Origin: JAXDLW01 sp050998755 | GTDB taxonomy: Bacteria; Chloroflexota; Dormibacteria; DASZGP01 | Direction: 5' to 3' | DNA length: 64,000 nt | Assembly: GCA_050998755.1 (NCBI GenBank) | Contig: JBPCPW010000045.1 | Coordinates: 1 to 64,000 of the forward strand | Shown here: piece after piece, positions 24,143 to 32,368 of the stretch | How positions within the stretch are numbered: position 1 is the first letter of the stretch | Layout: every line of letters starts with the position of its first letter | Made by a program: the position numbers and the translations under genes | Notes under the pieces: generated by a model | Told to the model about the DNA's origin: nothing | What the model saw: the letters and a program-made list of their open reading frames with translations, nothing else | Databases searched by the model: none

Positions 24143-24501
24143 GCTGGCGAGGCTGGAAATAAGCCGAGTTCTGTACCCCCTGCGGGGTGGTGACCATCTA
24201 TCTACGACGCCGGTTGCCCGGCGCCTCCAGCGACCTACCCGAGGGCTGAGCGAGCAGCCTCAACGCCCTCTTTCAGGTCTTGCTCCGAGTGGGGTTTACC
24301 TGGCCGGGCAGTCTCCTACCCGCCGGTGGGCTCTTACCTCCACCATTTCACCTTCACCGCGGCCTGCGCCGCGGCTGTGTATTTTCTGTGGCACTTTCCC
24401 TGGGCTTTCGCTCGCCGGGTGTTACCCGGCACTCTGCTCTATGGAGCTCGGACTTTCCTCGCCGGCTCGCGCCGCCGCGGTCACCTCTCCAGCCTGCCAG
24501 C
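24143..24501 (-). ncRNA. rnpB: RNase P RNA, bacterial type A
   Basis: The minus strand carries the RNase P core: GAGGAAAGUCCGAGCUCC near 24460-24443, GGGUAACACCCGG, CCACAGAAAAUA, and the 3' ACAGAACUCGGCUUA. The ends pair as P1, GCTGGC-a-GGCTGG with CCAGCC-tc-GCCAGC, which fixes the boundaries at about 24501 and 24143. About 359 nt. It is the ribozyme that matures tRNA 5' ends. Plus-strand reading frames across it are spurious. Confidence 0.96.
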
Positions 24502-24507
24502 TCCCGG

Positions 24508-24513
24508 AGTCTA
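24508..24513 (-). promoter_or_regulatory. -10 element of rnpB
   Basis: TAGACT on the minus strand, 7 bases before the P1-defined 5' end of RNase P RNA. The -35 is not obvious. Confidence 0.5.
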
Positions 24514-24621
24514 CCGAGGTGCGGGGGGACCAGCGGCGGCGGGTCGCCGCACATAGCCGCCGAGTGGGGCGCCTGGGTGACCACAATACGGGCGAAACGA
24601 AAAATTCTCCCCACCCACACC

Positions 24622-24638
24622 CACCACAGGATGTGGTG
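24622..24638. other. Hairpin in the rnpB-mraZ intergenic region
   Basis: CACCACA-GGA-TGTGGTG, a perfect 7-bp inverted repeat. The 24502-24906 interval holds no gene I can support; it carries the rnpB promoter, this repeat, a GTGATCAC palindrome near 24667 and the mraZ control region. Confidence 0.4.
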
Positions 24639-24721
24639 ATGACGTACATGCCAGCACCTATATCTTGTGATCACGCCTAAACCTGGTGGCCGCGAAGGCC
24701 TGCCATCTTGCGGTTTACACG

Positions 24722-24750
24722 TTGACAGTGGGTGCGGGGGGTGTTAGCGT
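24722..24750 (+). promoter_or_regulatory. Promoter of the dcw cluster
   Basis: TTGACA at 24722-24727, a 17-nt spacer, then TAGCGT at 24745-24750. It lies directly upstream of the MraZ boxes and would leave a leader of about 150 nt before mraZ. Confidence 0.75.
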
Positions 24751-24761
24751 CTGGCCTCGAA

Positions 24762-24791
24762 GTGGTAGCAGGTGGTGAAAAGTGGGGAACG
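24762..24791 (+). promoter_or_regulatory. MraZ-binding boxes
   Basis: Three direct repeats of GTGG starting at 24762, 24772 and 24782, each exactly 10 bp apart, in context AGTGGTAGC, AGGTGGTGAA and AAGTGGGGAA. MraZ is known to bind TGGGN-type repeats at 10-bp spacing just after its own promoter to repress the dcw operon. The placement here is textbook. Confidence 0.8.
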
Positions 24792-24906
24792 ACGGTCAGT
24801 CTTCTAAACGTCTTCTACCGACCGAACAACGTCCTACCCCGACCGGGGACCCCACTTTTCCCCCTGCGACTTCATCCAACCGGGCCAAAGGCGTGGCAGT
24901 GAGCCG

Positions 24907-25344
24907 ATGTTTCTTGGCAAGCACGAGCGCAACCTCGACGACAAAGGTCGCCTCGCCGTCCCGGCCAAGTTTCGGGAGCAGCTCCCGACCGGGAGTGTCA
25001 TCACCATCGCGCCTGACAGTTGTCTGCGGGTCTACCCGCCGGGTGAGTGGGAGATGGTCACCGGTCAGAGCCGTGTCAGCGCCGGCACCAGCCCCACCGA
25101 GCGGAACCTGATCCGCCGGATGTTCGCCGAGGCCGCCGTGCTGGAACTTGATGGCCAGGGACGCACGCTGCTCCCATCCAACCTGCGCGAACAGGCGGGG
25201 ATTGCCGCCAGCGCGATCGTTGTTGGCGTTAACAATGTCGTCGAAATCTGGAGCCAGGAACGCTGGCAGACGCTCGAGGAGAACACCTCCGACTTCACCC
25301 GCCTGGCCGACGAGGTCGCCAGTCAACGCGTCGACACCCACTAG
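24907..25344 (+). CDS. mraZ: Transcriptional regulator MraZ
   Basis: A 145-residue double AbrB-like swapped-hairpin protein. Two DXXXR motifs are visible: FLGKHERNLDDKGRLAVPAK and AAVLELDGQGRTLLPSNLRE. It forms a ring that binds GTGG repeats and represses the division cluster it heads. ATG at 24907 lies about 115 nt after the boxes, with only a weak ribosome site, so its own expression may be low. Confidence 0.97.
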   Translation: MFLGKHERNLDDKGRLAVPAKFREQLPTGSVITIAPDSCLRVYPPGEWEMVTGQSRVSAGTSPTERNLIRRMFAEAAVLELDGQGRTLLPSNLREQAGIAASAIVVGVNNVVEIWSQERWQTLEENTSDFTRLADEVASQRVDTH

Positions 25345-26383
25345 CTCTACCGGGCCATCGAGCCCGAAGCATGTCCCCGTACTTTTAGAAGCTGCAATAA
25401 CGACCCTCCAGCCCACACCGGGTGATGCCTTCTTCGACGGCACCTTCGGTGGGGGTGGGCACGCCCGGGAGATCCTGCTGAGGATCGCCCCCGGCGGCCT
25501 CCTGCTGGCCATGGATTTAGACCCGGAAGCACAGCAGAGGGCCAGGACGCTGGCCGATGAGTTCGGTGACGCGTTCCAATTCGTGCCCGGGAACTTCGCG
25601 GATTCCAGCGACCCTATCGAGGCGCTGGGGCGGGGGAGGGTGCCGCTCGACGGCGCTCTCCTCGACCTTGGCCTCTCATCGTTCCAGCTGGGCACCCCCG
25701 AGCGGGGGTTCAGCTTCAACCAGGATGGGCCGCTGGACATGCGGTTCAACCCAGACGATGGGATCAGCGCCGCCGAGGTCGTCAACCGTTACACGGAAGA
25801 CCACCTGCGCAAGTTGATCCGGGACTACGGTGACGAGCCGTGGGCCGGGCCGATTGCCGCGATGATCGTGCGCCGGCGCAGGGTTGCGCCGCTTCGCACC
25901 ACGCGTGAGCTGGCCGAAACCATCGGCCGCGCGATCCCCCGACAGCACTGGCCCAAACGCATCGACCCCGCCACCAGGACCTTCCAGGCCCTGCGCATCG
26001 AGGTCAACGACGAGATGGGTTCGCTGCGAAGAGGGCTGGAGGAGATCACCAGGCGCCTGAAACCAGGTGGCCGGCTAGGGGTCGTCACTTTTCACTCTCT
26101 CGAGGACAGGCTCGTAAAGGATTTTCTCCACGTTGAAGCAATTGATTGCATCTGTCCGCCCCGCCAGCCGGTCTGCACCTGCCGACACCAGGCCAGTCTC
26201 ATCATCCATCCCCCCCATCCCCTAAGGCCGGGCGCGGACGAGGTCGAGCTAAACCCTCGATCTCGCTCCGCCCGGCTGAGGGGTGCCATCAAGGTCGACC
26301 CCGACCACAAACCCCCAAAACGAATAAGAAATGATCGCTCTAAACGTCCATACGCCGACCGCGAGGCGCGCCCTTCGTCCTGA
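25235..26383 (+). CDS. rsmH: 16S rRNA m4C1402 methyltransferase RsmH, start unclear
   Basis: An SAM-dependent enzyme methylating N4 of C1402 in 16S rRNA. The conserved protein begins HVPVLLEAAITTLQPTPGD (His codon at 25370) and continues with DGTFGGGGHAREIL, LDLGLSSFQL, PLDMRF and FHSLEDR. No ATG, GTG, TTG or CTG is in frame between the mraZ stop region and this N-terminus. The nearest canonical in-frame start is ATG 25235, 110 nt inside mraZ, which would add about 45 Ser/Arg/Pro-rich residues. A non-canonical start near 25367 or a sequence error are alternatives. From 25370 the protein would be 337 residues, the normal size. Confidence 0.88.
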   Translation: MSSKSGARNAGRRSRRTPPTSPAWPTRSPVNASTPTSSTGPSSPKHVPVLLEAAITTLQPTPGDAFFDGTFGGGGHAREILLRIAPGGLLLAMDLDPEAQQRARTLADEFGDAFQFVPGNFADSSDPIEALGRGRVPLDGALLDLGLSSFQLGTPERGFSFNQDGPLDMRFNPDDGISAAEVVNRYTEDHLRKLIRDYGDEPWAGPIAAMIVRRRRVAPLRTTRELAETIGRAIPRQHWPKRIDPATRTFQALRIEVNDEMGSLRRGLEEITRRLKPGGRLGVVTFHSLEDRLVKDFLHVEAIDCICPPRQPVCTCRHQASLIIHPPHPLRPGADEVELNPRSRSARLRGAIKVDPDHKPPKRIRNDRSKRPYADREARPSS

Positions 26384-26813
26384 CCCCAGGACCAGGACTC
26401 GTCCGGTTGCGCGTGCCCACCGCGCGACGGGAACACCGCTTTATCGGTGGGTGGCGTTGCTGGGCGTTTTGGTGGCAGTGTTCGCCGTCAGCTACGTGGC
26501 GATGACCGCCCAGGCGACCCAGGCCAGCTACCGGATCGGACAGTTGAAGCAGCGTCAGACCCAGTTGCTCAGCGCTCAGCGCCAGATCCGCTACGACATC
26601 TCGGCGCACTCGTCCGCGGTGCAGTGGGATGGCGACGCGGCCAAGCTCGGACTCAGCCGGTCATCGCAGTGGTCATACATCGCGGGGTCCCAGAGTCCAG
26701 TGGCGCTGGCGCGGCCCGAACCGACCGCACCGGCGCCCACCAACACGGGCTTCTTGGAACGCCTGGCGATCGCCCTGGGGCGCCCGACGGAGGCTCAAGC
26801 TAAAGGTAGATGA
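26331..26813 (+). CDS. ftsL: FtsL/DivIC-like septum protein
   Basis: A 160-residue bitopic membrane protein: a basic cytoplasmic N-terminus of about 37 residues, one membrane span (YRWVALLGVLVAVFAVSYVA), then a short coiled coil (YRIGQLKQRQTQLLSAQRQI) and a Pro/Ala-rich tail. Size, topology and position between rsmH and ftsI identify FtsL, which bridges FtsQ to FtsW/FtsI. FtsL sequences are poorly conserved, so the call rests on context. It overlaps rsmH by 53 nt. Confidence 0.8.
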   Translation: MIALNVHTPTARRALRPDPRTRTRPVARAHRATGTPLYRWVALLGVLVAVFAVSYVAMTAQATQASYRIGQLKQRQTQLLSAQRQIRYDISAHSSAVQWDGDAAKLGLSRSSQWSYIAGSQSPVALARPEPTAPAPTNTGFLERLAIALGRPTEAQAKGR

Positions 26814-26920
26814 CGAGCCAGTGCACCGGTCCGCCGGGTCGGCGTCGCTGAGGTAGCGCCGATGGGAAATGGGGCAGATGGAATGACCAGAGCAGGCCGC
26901 CGGGGAAGGGGCCTGGCGAA

Positions 26921-28654
26921 ATGACCGAGGATCGCGGCAGACTCCGCATCCTCTGGCTGATGGCGGCCGCCGCCCTCCTGGCCGCGGTGCTGGTGGGCCG
27001 GCTCACCTACTGGCAGGTGGTGCAGCACGGCCATATCCTGGCGCTCGCCGCCGAACAGCACCAGGTCACCTTCAACCTCCCCGCCAGCCGCGGCCGAATC
27101 CTCGACCGCAGCCAGCAGTTGCTGGCCAGCGACACCCCGGTCTACGATGTGGTCGCGGCTCCCAACCTGATCCCGGCCGACAGGCGCGCGGAGACCGCGG
27201 CTGTCCTGGCACCGTTGCTCGACCGTCCGCAGGCCGACGTGCTCAAGGACCTTGAGCGCAAGCTCAAGTTCGAGTACCTCAAGCGAAAGCTGCCCAAGGC
27301 GGCGGCGGACAAGATCGATTCGCGGCACCTCGCGGGTATCGCTCTGGAGCAGAACGTCACCCGCAGCTACCTGCAGGTGGACGCCGGCCCGGGGGGCGGT
27401 GACGCACGCTCGCTGGCCAGCAACCTGCTCGGGTTTGTCAACGACCAGGGGGCGGGCCAGTACGGCGTGGAGCAGTACTACGACGCCATCCTGCGCGGCC
27501 AGGACGGGGTGGAGTCCACCCTCAAGACGGGCGCCGACCAGACCATCACCCTCAGTGACAGAAAGCGGGTCGACCCGCGCAATGGGGACGACCTCGTCCT
27601 GGGGCTCGACAGTCAGGTGCAGTTCTTCGCCGAGAAGGCGCTCGCGGATGGCGTGAAGAAGACCGGGGCCGAGTCCGGCACGGTGCTGATCATGGAACCC
27701 GGTACCGGGAACATCGTCGCCTGGGCGGATTACCCGACATTCGACGCCAACCATTTCCGCGGCACCGACGGGAAGTTGTTCACCGATCCCGTTGTCAGCA
27801 GCCTGTACGAGCCGGGGTCCCTGATGAAGGTGGCCACCCTATCCGGCGGCATGGACGATGGGGCAATCACGCCCGAATACGCCTTCAACGAGACCGGTGC
27901 GGTAAACGTCGGCGGGTACACCATCCGCGACTGGGACCTCAAGGCCCACGGCAACATCACGATGACGCGGGTCCTCGAGGAGTCGTACAACGTGGGGGCG
28001 GTGAAGGTGCAGCAGATGGAGGGCGCCACCAACTTCTACAAGTACCTGTCGCTGTTCGGCATCGGGCGCAAGACGGGCGTCGACGTCGGCAACGAGGTCG
28101 CGCAGCCCCTGCCCGCGCTGAACTCGGTGTACCCCTCCCAACTGGCCACCATGAGCTTCGGCCAGGGCATCGCCGTCACCCCGATCGAGATGATCACGGC
28201 GTTGAACACCGTGGCCAACCGGGGCAAGTACATCAAGCCACGGGCGGTGACCGAGCGGGTCAACTCGAACGGAACCATGACGCCGTTGTCAATTGACCCC
28301 GGGGTGCAGATCATCACCCCAGAGACTGCCCAGAAGATGCGCGACATGATGGTCTCGGTGGTCGAGCACGGGTCAGGCTGGACGGCGAAGATGGACGGCT
28401 GGAAGGGCCAGGTCGCCGGCAAGACCGGCACCGCGAACATCCCCGAGAACGGCAAGTACACCGACAAGGTGGTGGCCAGCTTTGCCGGGTTCATGCCAGC
28501 GTTGAACCCACGCTTCACGATGGTCGTGATCATGCGCAAGCCCCAGGGGGGTGGCTTCCAACAGGAGGGCACCTTCGCCGCCGCGCCGATCTGGAAGCAG
28601 ATCGCCCAACAGATCCTGATGCAATGGCAGGTAACCCCGGGCGCCCCCGGCTGA
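26921..28654 (+). CDS. ftsI: Septal transpeptidase FtsI (class B PBP)
   Basis: A 577-residue penicillin-binding protein. An N-terminal membrane anchor (residues 9-30) is followed by the pedestal domain starting at SRGRILDRSQQLLA and the transpeptidase domain with Ser300-x-x-Lys303 (PGSLMK), Ser355-Tyr-Asn357 and Lys501-Thr-Gly (GKTGTAN). It cross-links septal peptidoglycan together with FtsW. ATG at 26921 after a 107-nt spacer from ftsL. No PASTA repeats follow, unlike many Gram-positive homologues. murE, often next, is missing. Confidence 0.96.
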   Translation: MTEDRGRLRILWLMAAAALLAAVLVGRLTYWQVVQHGHILALAAEQHQVTFNLPASRGRILDRSQQLLASDTPVYDVVAAPNLIPADRRAETAAVLAPLLDRPQADVLKDLERKLKFEYLKRKLPKAAADKIDSRHLAGIALEQNVTRSYLQVDAGPGGGDARSLASNLLGFVNDQGAGQYGVEQYYDAILRGQDGVESTLKTGADQTITLSDRKRVDPRNGDDLVLGLDSQVQFFAEKALADGVKKTGAESGTVLIMEPGTGNIVAWADYPTFDANHFRGTDGKLFTDPVVSSLYEPGSLMKVATLSGGMDDGAITPEYAFNETGAVNVGGYTIRDWDLKAHGNITMTRVLEESYNVGAVKVQQMEGATNFYKYLSLFGIGRKTGVDVGNEVAQPLPALNSVYPSQLATMSFGQGIAVTPIEMITALNTVANRGKYIKPRAVTERVNSNGTMTPLSIDPGVQIITPETAQKMRDMMVSVVEHGSGWTAKMDGWKGQVAGKTGTANIPENGKYTDKVVASFAGFMPALNPRFTMVVIMRKPQGGGFQQEGTFAAAPIWKQIAQQILMQWQVTPGAPG

Positions 28655-28716
28655 TGGCTGTCGCCAACCTCCCGAACCTGCGCCGGACCCCCCTGGACTG
28701 GCACCCTACTGGAGAC

Positions 28717-30093
28717 ATGAGCTTCACCCTTCGCGAGGTCGCCCAGGCCACCGGCGGCACCCTCATCGACGCGCCCGAAGACGTGGTCCTGGACCGCCTG
28801 GTGACCGATTCGCGCCAGGTGGGCGCTGGGGCCCTGTTCGTCGCCCTTGCCGGCGAGGCCATGGACGGCCACCGTTTCCTGCCTGAGGTCATTGCCGCCG
28901 GGGCCTCGGCGCTGCTCTGCCGCGAGGCGCCGCCCGGCAGCACCACCCCGCGGGTGATCGTGCCCGACACGCGGGAGGCCCTGGTCGCCTTCAGCCGGTC
29001 GCGTCTGGCTTCGGCGGGCGTCCGCGTGGTCGGGGTCACCGGCAGCGCAGGCAAGACGACAACCAAGGAGATGATCGCCCTGGTCCTGGCGCAGGGCCTC
29101 GAGGTCCACAAGACCGAGGGCAACCTGAACACCTACACCGGTTTCCCGATGGCACTCGCCCACCTCGGGCCGCAGCACCACGTCTTCGTGGCCGAGTACG
29201 GCATGTCGGCCGCGGGCGAGATCGCCTTTTTGGCCCGCATGGCGCCGCCCGACATCGCCGTGGTGCTCAACGTCGGCATGGCCCACGTGGGCTTGCTGGG
29301 ATCCATCGAGGCCGTCGCCACGGCCAAGCGTGAACTGGTCGAAGCCCTGGGCGAGGGTGGGGTGGCGATCCTCAACGCGGACGACCCCCGGGTGGCAGCC
29401 ATGGCGCCGGCGGCCCCCGGCCGGGTGCTGACGTACGGGTTCGGTCTTCAGTACGACTACTGTGCGACCGATGTGCGCCTCAACGGGCTTGGCGGCACCA
29501 GCTTCACGCTGCACACGCCCTCCGGCGCGGTGCCGGTGGCGCTGGCGGTACCCGGCGAGCACACCGTCAGCAACGCGGTGGCGGCAGCGGCGGTGGGCGA
29601 CCTGTTGGGCATCGAGCTGGGCCGGATCGCCGCGGCGCTGGCTGAATTCCGGCCCCTCGGCGGCCGGATGAACCTGCGGCCGGGGCGCGAGGGGTCGACG
29701 ATCATCGACGACGCGTACAACGCCAGCCCGGGGTCGATGGAGGCTTCGCTCCAGGTGCTGGGGGCTGAGCCCCGACGGGTGCGAATCGCGGTACTCGGCG
29801 ACATGCTGGAACTTGGCGACCAGGCCGTCGCCGCCCACCAGGCCGTGGGTCGCGCGGCGGCCGCATCGGCCGACCTGCTGGTGGCGCTTGGAGACAACGC
29901 CGCCGACGTGGTCGACGCCGCGCGCGCAGCCGGCATGTCATTGGAGTCGGCGATGGTGGTCACCGACGTGGCTTCCGCCCTGGCCGTTGTCGAGCCCCGG
30001 CTCAAAGGTGCGGTGGTCCTCGTCAAAGCCTCGAGGGGAATGGCCCTGGACCGCGTGGTGGACCAGCTCGTCGCGCCAGGGGACGGCGTATGA
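28717..30093 (+). CDS. murF: UDP-MurNAc-tripeptide--D-Ala-D-Ala ligase MurF
   Basis: A 458-residue Mur ligase adding D-Ala-D-Ala to the UDP-MurNAc tripeptide. The N-domain starts FTLREVAQATGG and has VTDSRQVGAGALFVAL. The ATP site is GVTGSAGKTTTKEM, followed by TEGNLNTYTGFP, a central DDAYNASPGSM motif and the C-terminal VLGDMLELG. I chose ATG 28717 because the family N-terminus begins there; ATGs at 28624 and 28654 (the latter overlapping the ftsI stop as TGATG) would add 31 or 21 unrelated residues. Its TGA overlaps the mraY ATG. Confidence 0.94.
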   Translation: MSFTLREVAQATGGTLIDAPEDVVLDRLVTDSRQVGAGALFVALAGEAMDGHRFLPEVIAAGASALLCREAPPGSTTPRVIVPDTREALVAFSRSRLASAGVRVVGVTGSAGKTTTKEMIALVLAQGLEVHKTEGNLNTYTGFPMALAHLGPQHHVFVAEYGMSAAGEIAFLARMAPPDIAVVLNVGMAHVGLLGSIEAVATAKRELVEALGEGGVAILNADDPRVAAMAPAAPGRVLTYGFGLQYDYCATDVRLNGLGGTSFTLHTPSGAVPVALAVPGEHTVSNAVAAAAVGDLLGIELGRIAAALAEFRPLGGRMNLRPGREGSTIIDDAYNASPGSMEASLQVLGAEPRRVRIAVLGDMLELGDQAVAAHQAVGRAAAASADLLVALGDNAADVVDAARAAGMSLESAMVVTDVASALAVVEPRLKGAVVLVKASRGMALDRVVDQLVAPGDGV

Positions 30094-31178
30094 GCCTGGC
30101 TGGTTGGGCGTTGCTGATGGCTGCCAAGGTGTCCTCGTCGCCTTCCCCGGGCGCTCTCTCGGTCAAACATCCCCCGTCGCCGCGCGGGCTCTTTGACACC
30201 GTGCTCGCCCAGATGCCCCACCCGTGGCCGCCGTTGTGGGCCTTTTTGCTTCCCCTGCTGGTCGGCGTCGTCGTGATGCCCTGGGCCATCGGCCGCCTGG
30301 CGCGCGCGGGAATGGGGCAGAAGATCCGGGAGGAGGGCCCTCGTACGCACATGGCCAAGGGCGGCACACCGACGTCGGGCGGCCTCGCGGTGATCGTCCT
30401 GCTGCTGCTCACCCTGCTTCTGCTCGATCGCTCGGCAACGGTCCTCCCGGCCCTGCTGGCGATTTTGCTTGGTGGCGGGCTGGGGCTGCTGGACGACCTG
30501 GTCACGGTCAAGTCCCGTAGCTGGACGCGCGGGCTGCTGGCGCGCCAGCGCATCGTGCTGCAGCTGGGGGTCGGCGTGGTGACCGCGGTCGTCCTGCTCC
30601 GCGGCGGCGCCGGCACCCAGCTGGTGCCGATCATCGGGGTGTGGCACATGGGCTGGCTACTGGTGCCCTTCGCCGCGGTCGTGTTGGCCGCCGCCGCGAA
30701 CGCGTTCAACCTCACCGACGGCAGCGATGGGCTGGCTCCCGGCGTGATGCTGGTCGTGGCGCTGGTGCTGGCGCTGATCCTGCGCAACTACCACCACCAG
30801 ACCGCCCTGGTGCGACTGCTGCTGGCCACCGCCGGCGCGCTCGCGGCGTTCCTGGTGTACAACGTACCGCCGGCCCGCGTCTTCCTGGGCGGTGTGGGCT
30901 CAGAGGGCCTGGGCATGATGCTGGCCACGGTGGCGATTGGCGGCGGGTTCATGTGGTTTTTGCCACTGCTGGCGATCGTGCCACTGCTTGAGACCGGCTC
31001 GGTCATCACCCAGGTTGCGGTCTTCAAGCGCACTGGCCGGCGGGTATTCAAGATGTCCCCGCTGCACCACCACTTCCAGCTCAGCGGGTGGAGCGAGTGG
31101 TCGGTGGCGCTGGTGGCCTGGGCCGTCACCTGCCTCGGTGGCACGATCGGCCTGCTGCTCGCCAGGCGTGCGGCCTGA
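30090..31178 (+). CDS. mraY: Phospho-MurNAc-pentapeptide transferase MraY
   Basis: A 362-residue polytopic enzyme (about ten membrane segments) that makes lipid I from UDP-MurNAc-pentapeptide and undecaprenyl phosphate. Signatures: REEGPRTHMAKGGTPTSGG, the GLLDDLVTVK Asp pair, NLTDGSDGLA (usually NLTDGLDGLA) and HHHFQLSGW (usually HHHFE). The first 45 residues are longer than usual and include a Pro-rich stretch before the first span. ATGA overlap with murF; TGATG overlap with ftsW. murD, which commonly follows, is absent. Confidence 0.94.
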   Translation: MSLAGWALLMAAKVSSSPSPGALSVKHPPSPRGLFDTVLAQMPHPWPPLWAFLLPLLVGVVVMPWAIGRLARAGMGQKIREEGPRTHMAKGGTPTSGGLAVIVLLLLTLLLLDRSATVLPALLAILLGGGLGLLDDLVTVKSRSWTRGLLARQRIVLQLGVGVVTAVVLLRGGAGTQLVPIIGVWHMGWLLVPFAAVVLAAAANAFNLTDGSDGLAPGVMLVVALVLALILRNYHHQTALVRLLLATAGALAAFLVYNVPPARVFLGGVGSEGLGMMLATVAIGGGFMWFLPLLAIVPLLETGSVITQVAVFKRTGRRVFKMSPLHHHFQLSGWSEWSVALVAWAVTCLGGTIGLLLARRAA

Positions 31179-32368
31179 TGCGGCGCAACGCGACCTCCGT
31201 TGACAAGACCCTGCTCGGCACGGTGACCGCGCTGTGCCTGCTGGGGCTGGTGATGGTCTTCAGCAGTTCCGAGGCCCTGGGGGTCGTCCAGTACGGCAAC
31301 GCCAGCTACTTCTTCCAGCACCAGATCATCTGGCTGGCGCTGGGGGCGGTCGGCGGCCTGTTCGCGCTGGGCTTCGACTACCACCGCCTGCGCGCGGTCG
31401 CGCCGGTACTGATGATCGGCATCGTCGTCCTGTTGCTGTTGGTGCTGGTGCCCCACATTGGGGTCAGCCGCAACGGTGCCCGCCGTTGGTTCGGTTTTGG
31501 CGCCATCACCGTCCAGCCCGCCGAGATCGCCAAGGTCATCGTGGTTTGTTACCTGGCACGCTGGCTGGAGAAGTCCGGCGACCGGGTGCGATCGGTGCGG
31601 GAGGGCTTGTTGCCCTTCCTCTTGATGCTGGGGCTGATCGTTGGGCTGGTGCTGCTGGAGAAGGACCTGGGCACGTCGATGGTCCTGGGAATCATCGCCA
31701 TCTCCATGTTCATGGTCGCCGGCGCCCGCTGGCACCACGTGGGGGGCGTCATCCTGGCCGCCGGGCTGGCGGTTTTCGCCCTGATCAAACTGGAGCCGTA
31801 CCGCTACAGCCGGATGGCGGCGTTCCTCAACCCGTGGAACGACAGCCTGAACACCGGGTTCCAATCGGTTCAGTCGCTGCTGGCGCTGGGGTCGGGAGGC
31901 TTGACCGGGGTGGGTCTTGGCAACAGCATCCAGAAGTACCAGTGGTTGCCCGAAGCGCACACCGACTTCATCTTCGCGATCATCGGCGAGGAGCTGGGGT
32001 TGATCGGTACGCTCCTAGTGCTCTGCCTTTTCTGCACCCTCGCCTACCGCGGATACCGGGCCGCCCTGCGCGCGCCCGACCGCTTCGGCCTGCTCCTGGC
32101 CACCGGGGTCACGACATGGATCACCTTCCAGGCATTCGTCAACATGGCGGCGGTGACCACGGTGCTGCCGACCACCGGCATTCCACTTCCTTTCGTCAGC
32201 TTCGGCGGTTCCTCGCTGTCAGTTACCCTGACCGCGGTCGGCCTGCTCCTCAACATCTCCGCCCAGGGCGTGAAACCAGCGGTGGCACGGCGTGCGGGTA
32301 TTGATATCGGGCGGAGGCACCGGGGGGCACATATTCCCGGCACTGGCCGTAGCGCAAGCGCTATCTGA
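31178..32368 (+). CDS. ftsW: SEDS peptidoglycan polymerase FtsW
   Basis: A 396-residue ten-span SEDS glycosyltransferase that polymerises septal glycan with FtsI. Hallmarks are the periplasmic GARRWFGFGAITVQPAEIAK segment, the LEKDLGTSMV motif with its acidic residue, QKYQWLPEAHTDFIFAIIGEE and IPLPFVSFGGSS. The ATG at 31178 overlaps the mraY stop (TGATG). Its C-terminus overlaps the murG start by 77 nt, a long overlap that links their translation. Confidence 0.96.
   Translation: MRRNATSVDKTLLGTVTALCLLGLVMVFSSSEALGVVQYGNASYFFQHQIIWLALGAVGGLFALGFDYHRLRAVAPVLMIGIVVLLLLVLVPHIGVSRNGARRWFGFGAITVQPAEIAKVIVVCYLARWLEKSGDRVRSVREGLLPFLLMLGLIVGLVLLEKDLGTSMVLGIIAISMFMVAGARWHHVGGVILAAGLAVFALIKLEPYRYSRMAAFLNPWNDSLNTGFQSVQSLLALGSGGLTGVGLGNSIQKYQWLPEAHTDFIFAIIGEELGLIGTLLVLCLFCTLAYRGYRAALRAPDRFGLLLATGVTTWITFQAFVNMAAVTTVLPTTGIPLPFVSFGGSSLSVTLTAVGLLLNISAQGVKPAVARRAGIDIGRRHRGAHIPGTGRSASAI

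Noticed and set aside
24141..24680. Plus-strand reading frames over 24141-24680
   Set aside because: They are antisense to RNase P RNA, whose conserved core and P1 pairing explain the sequence.
29457..30647. Long minus-strand frame over the murF-mraY junction
   Set aside because: High-GC shadow frame; both plus-strand genes have clear family motifs.
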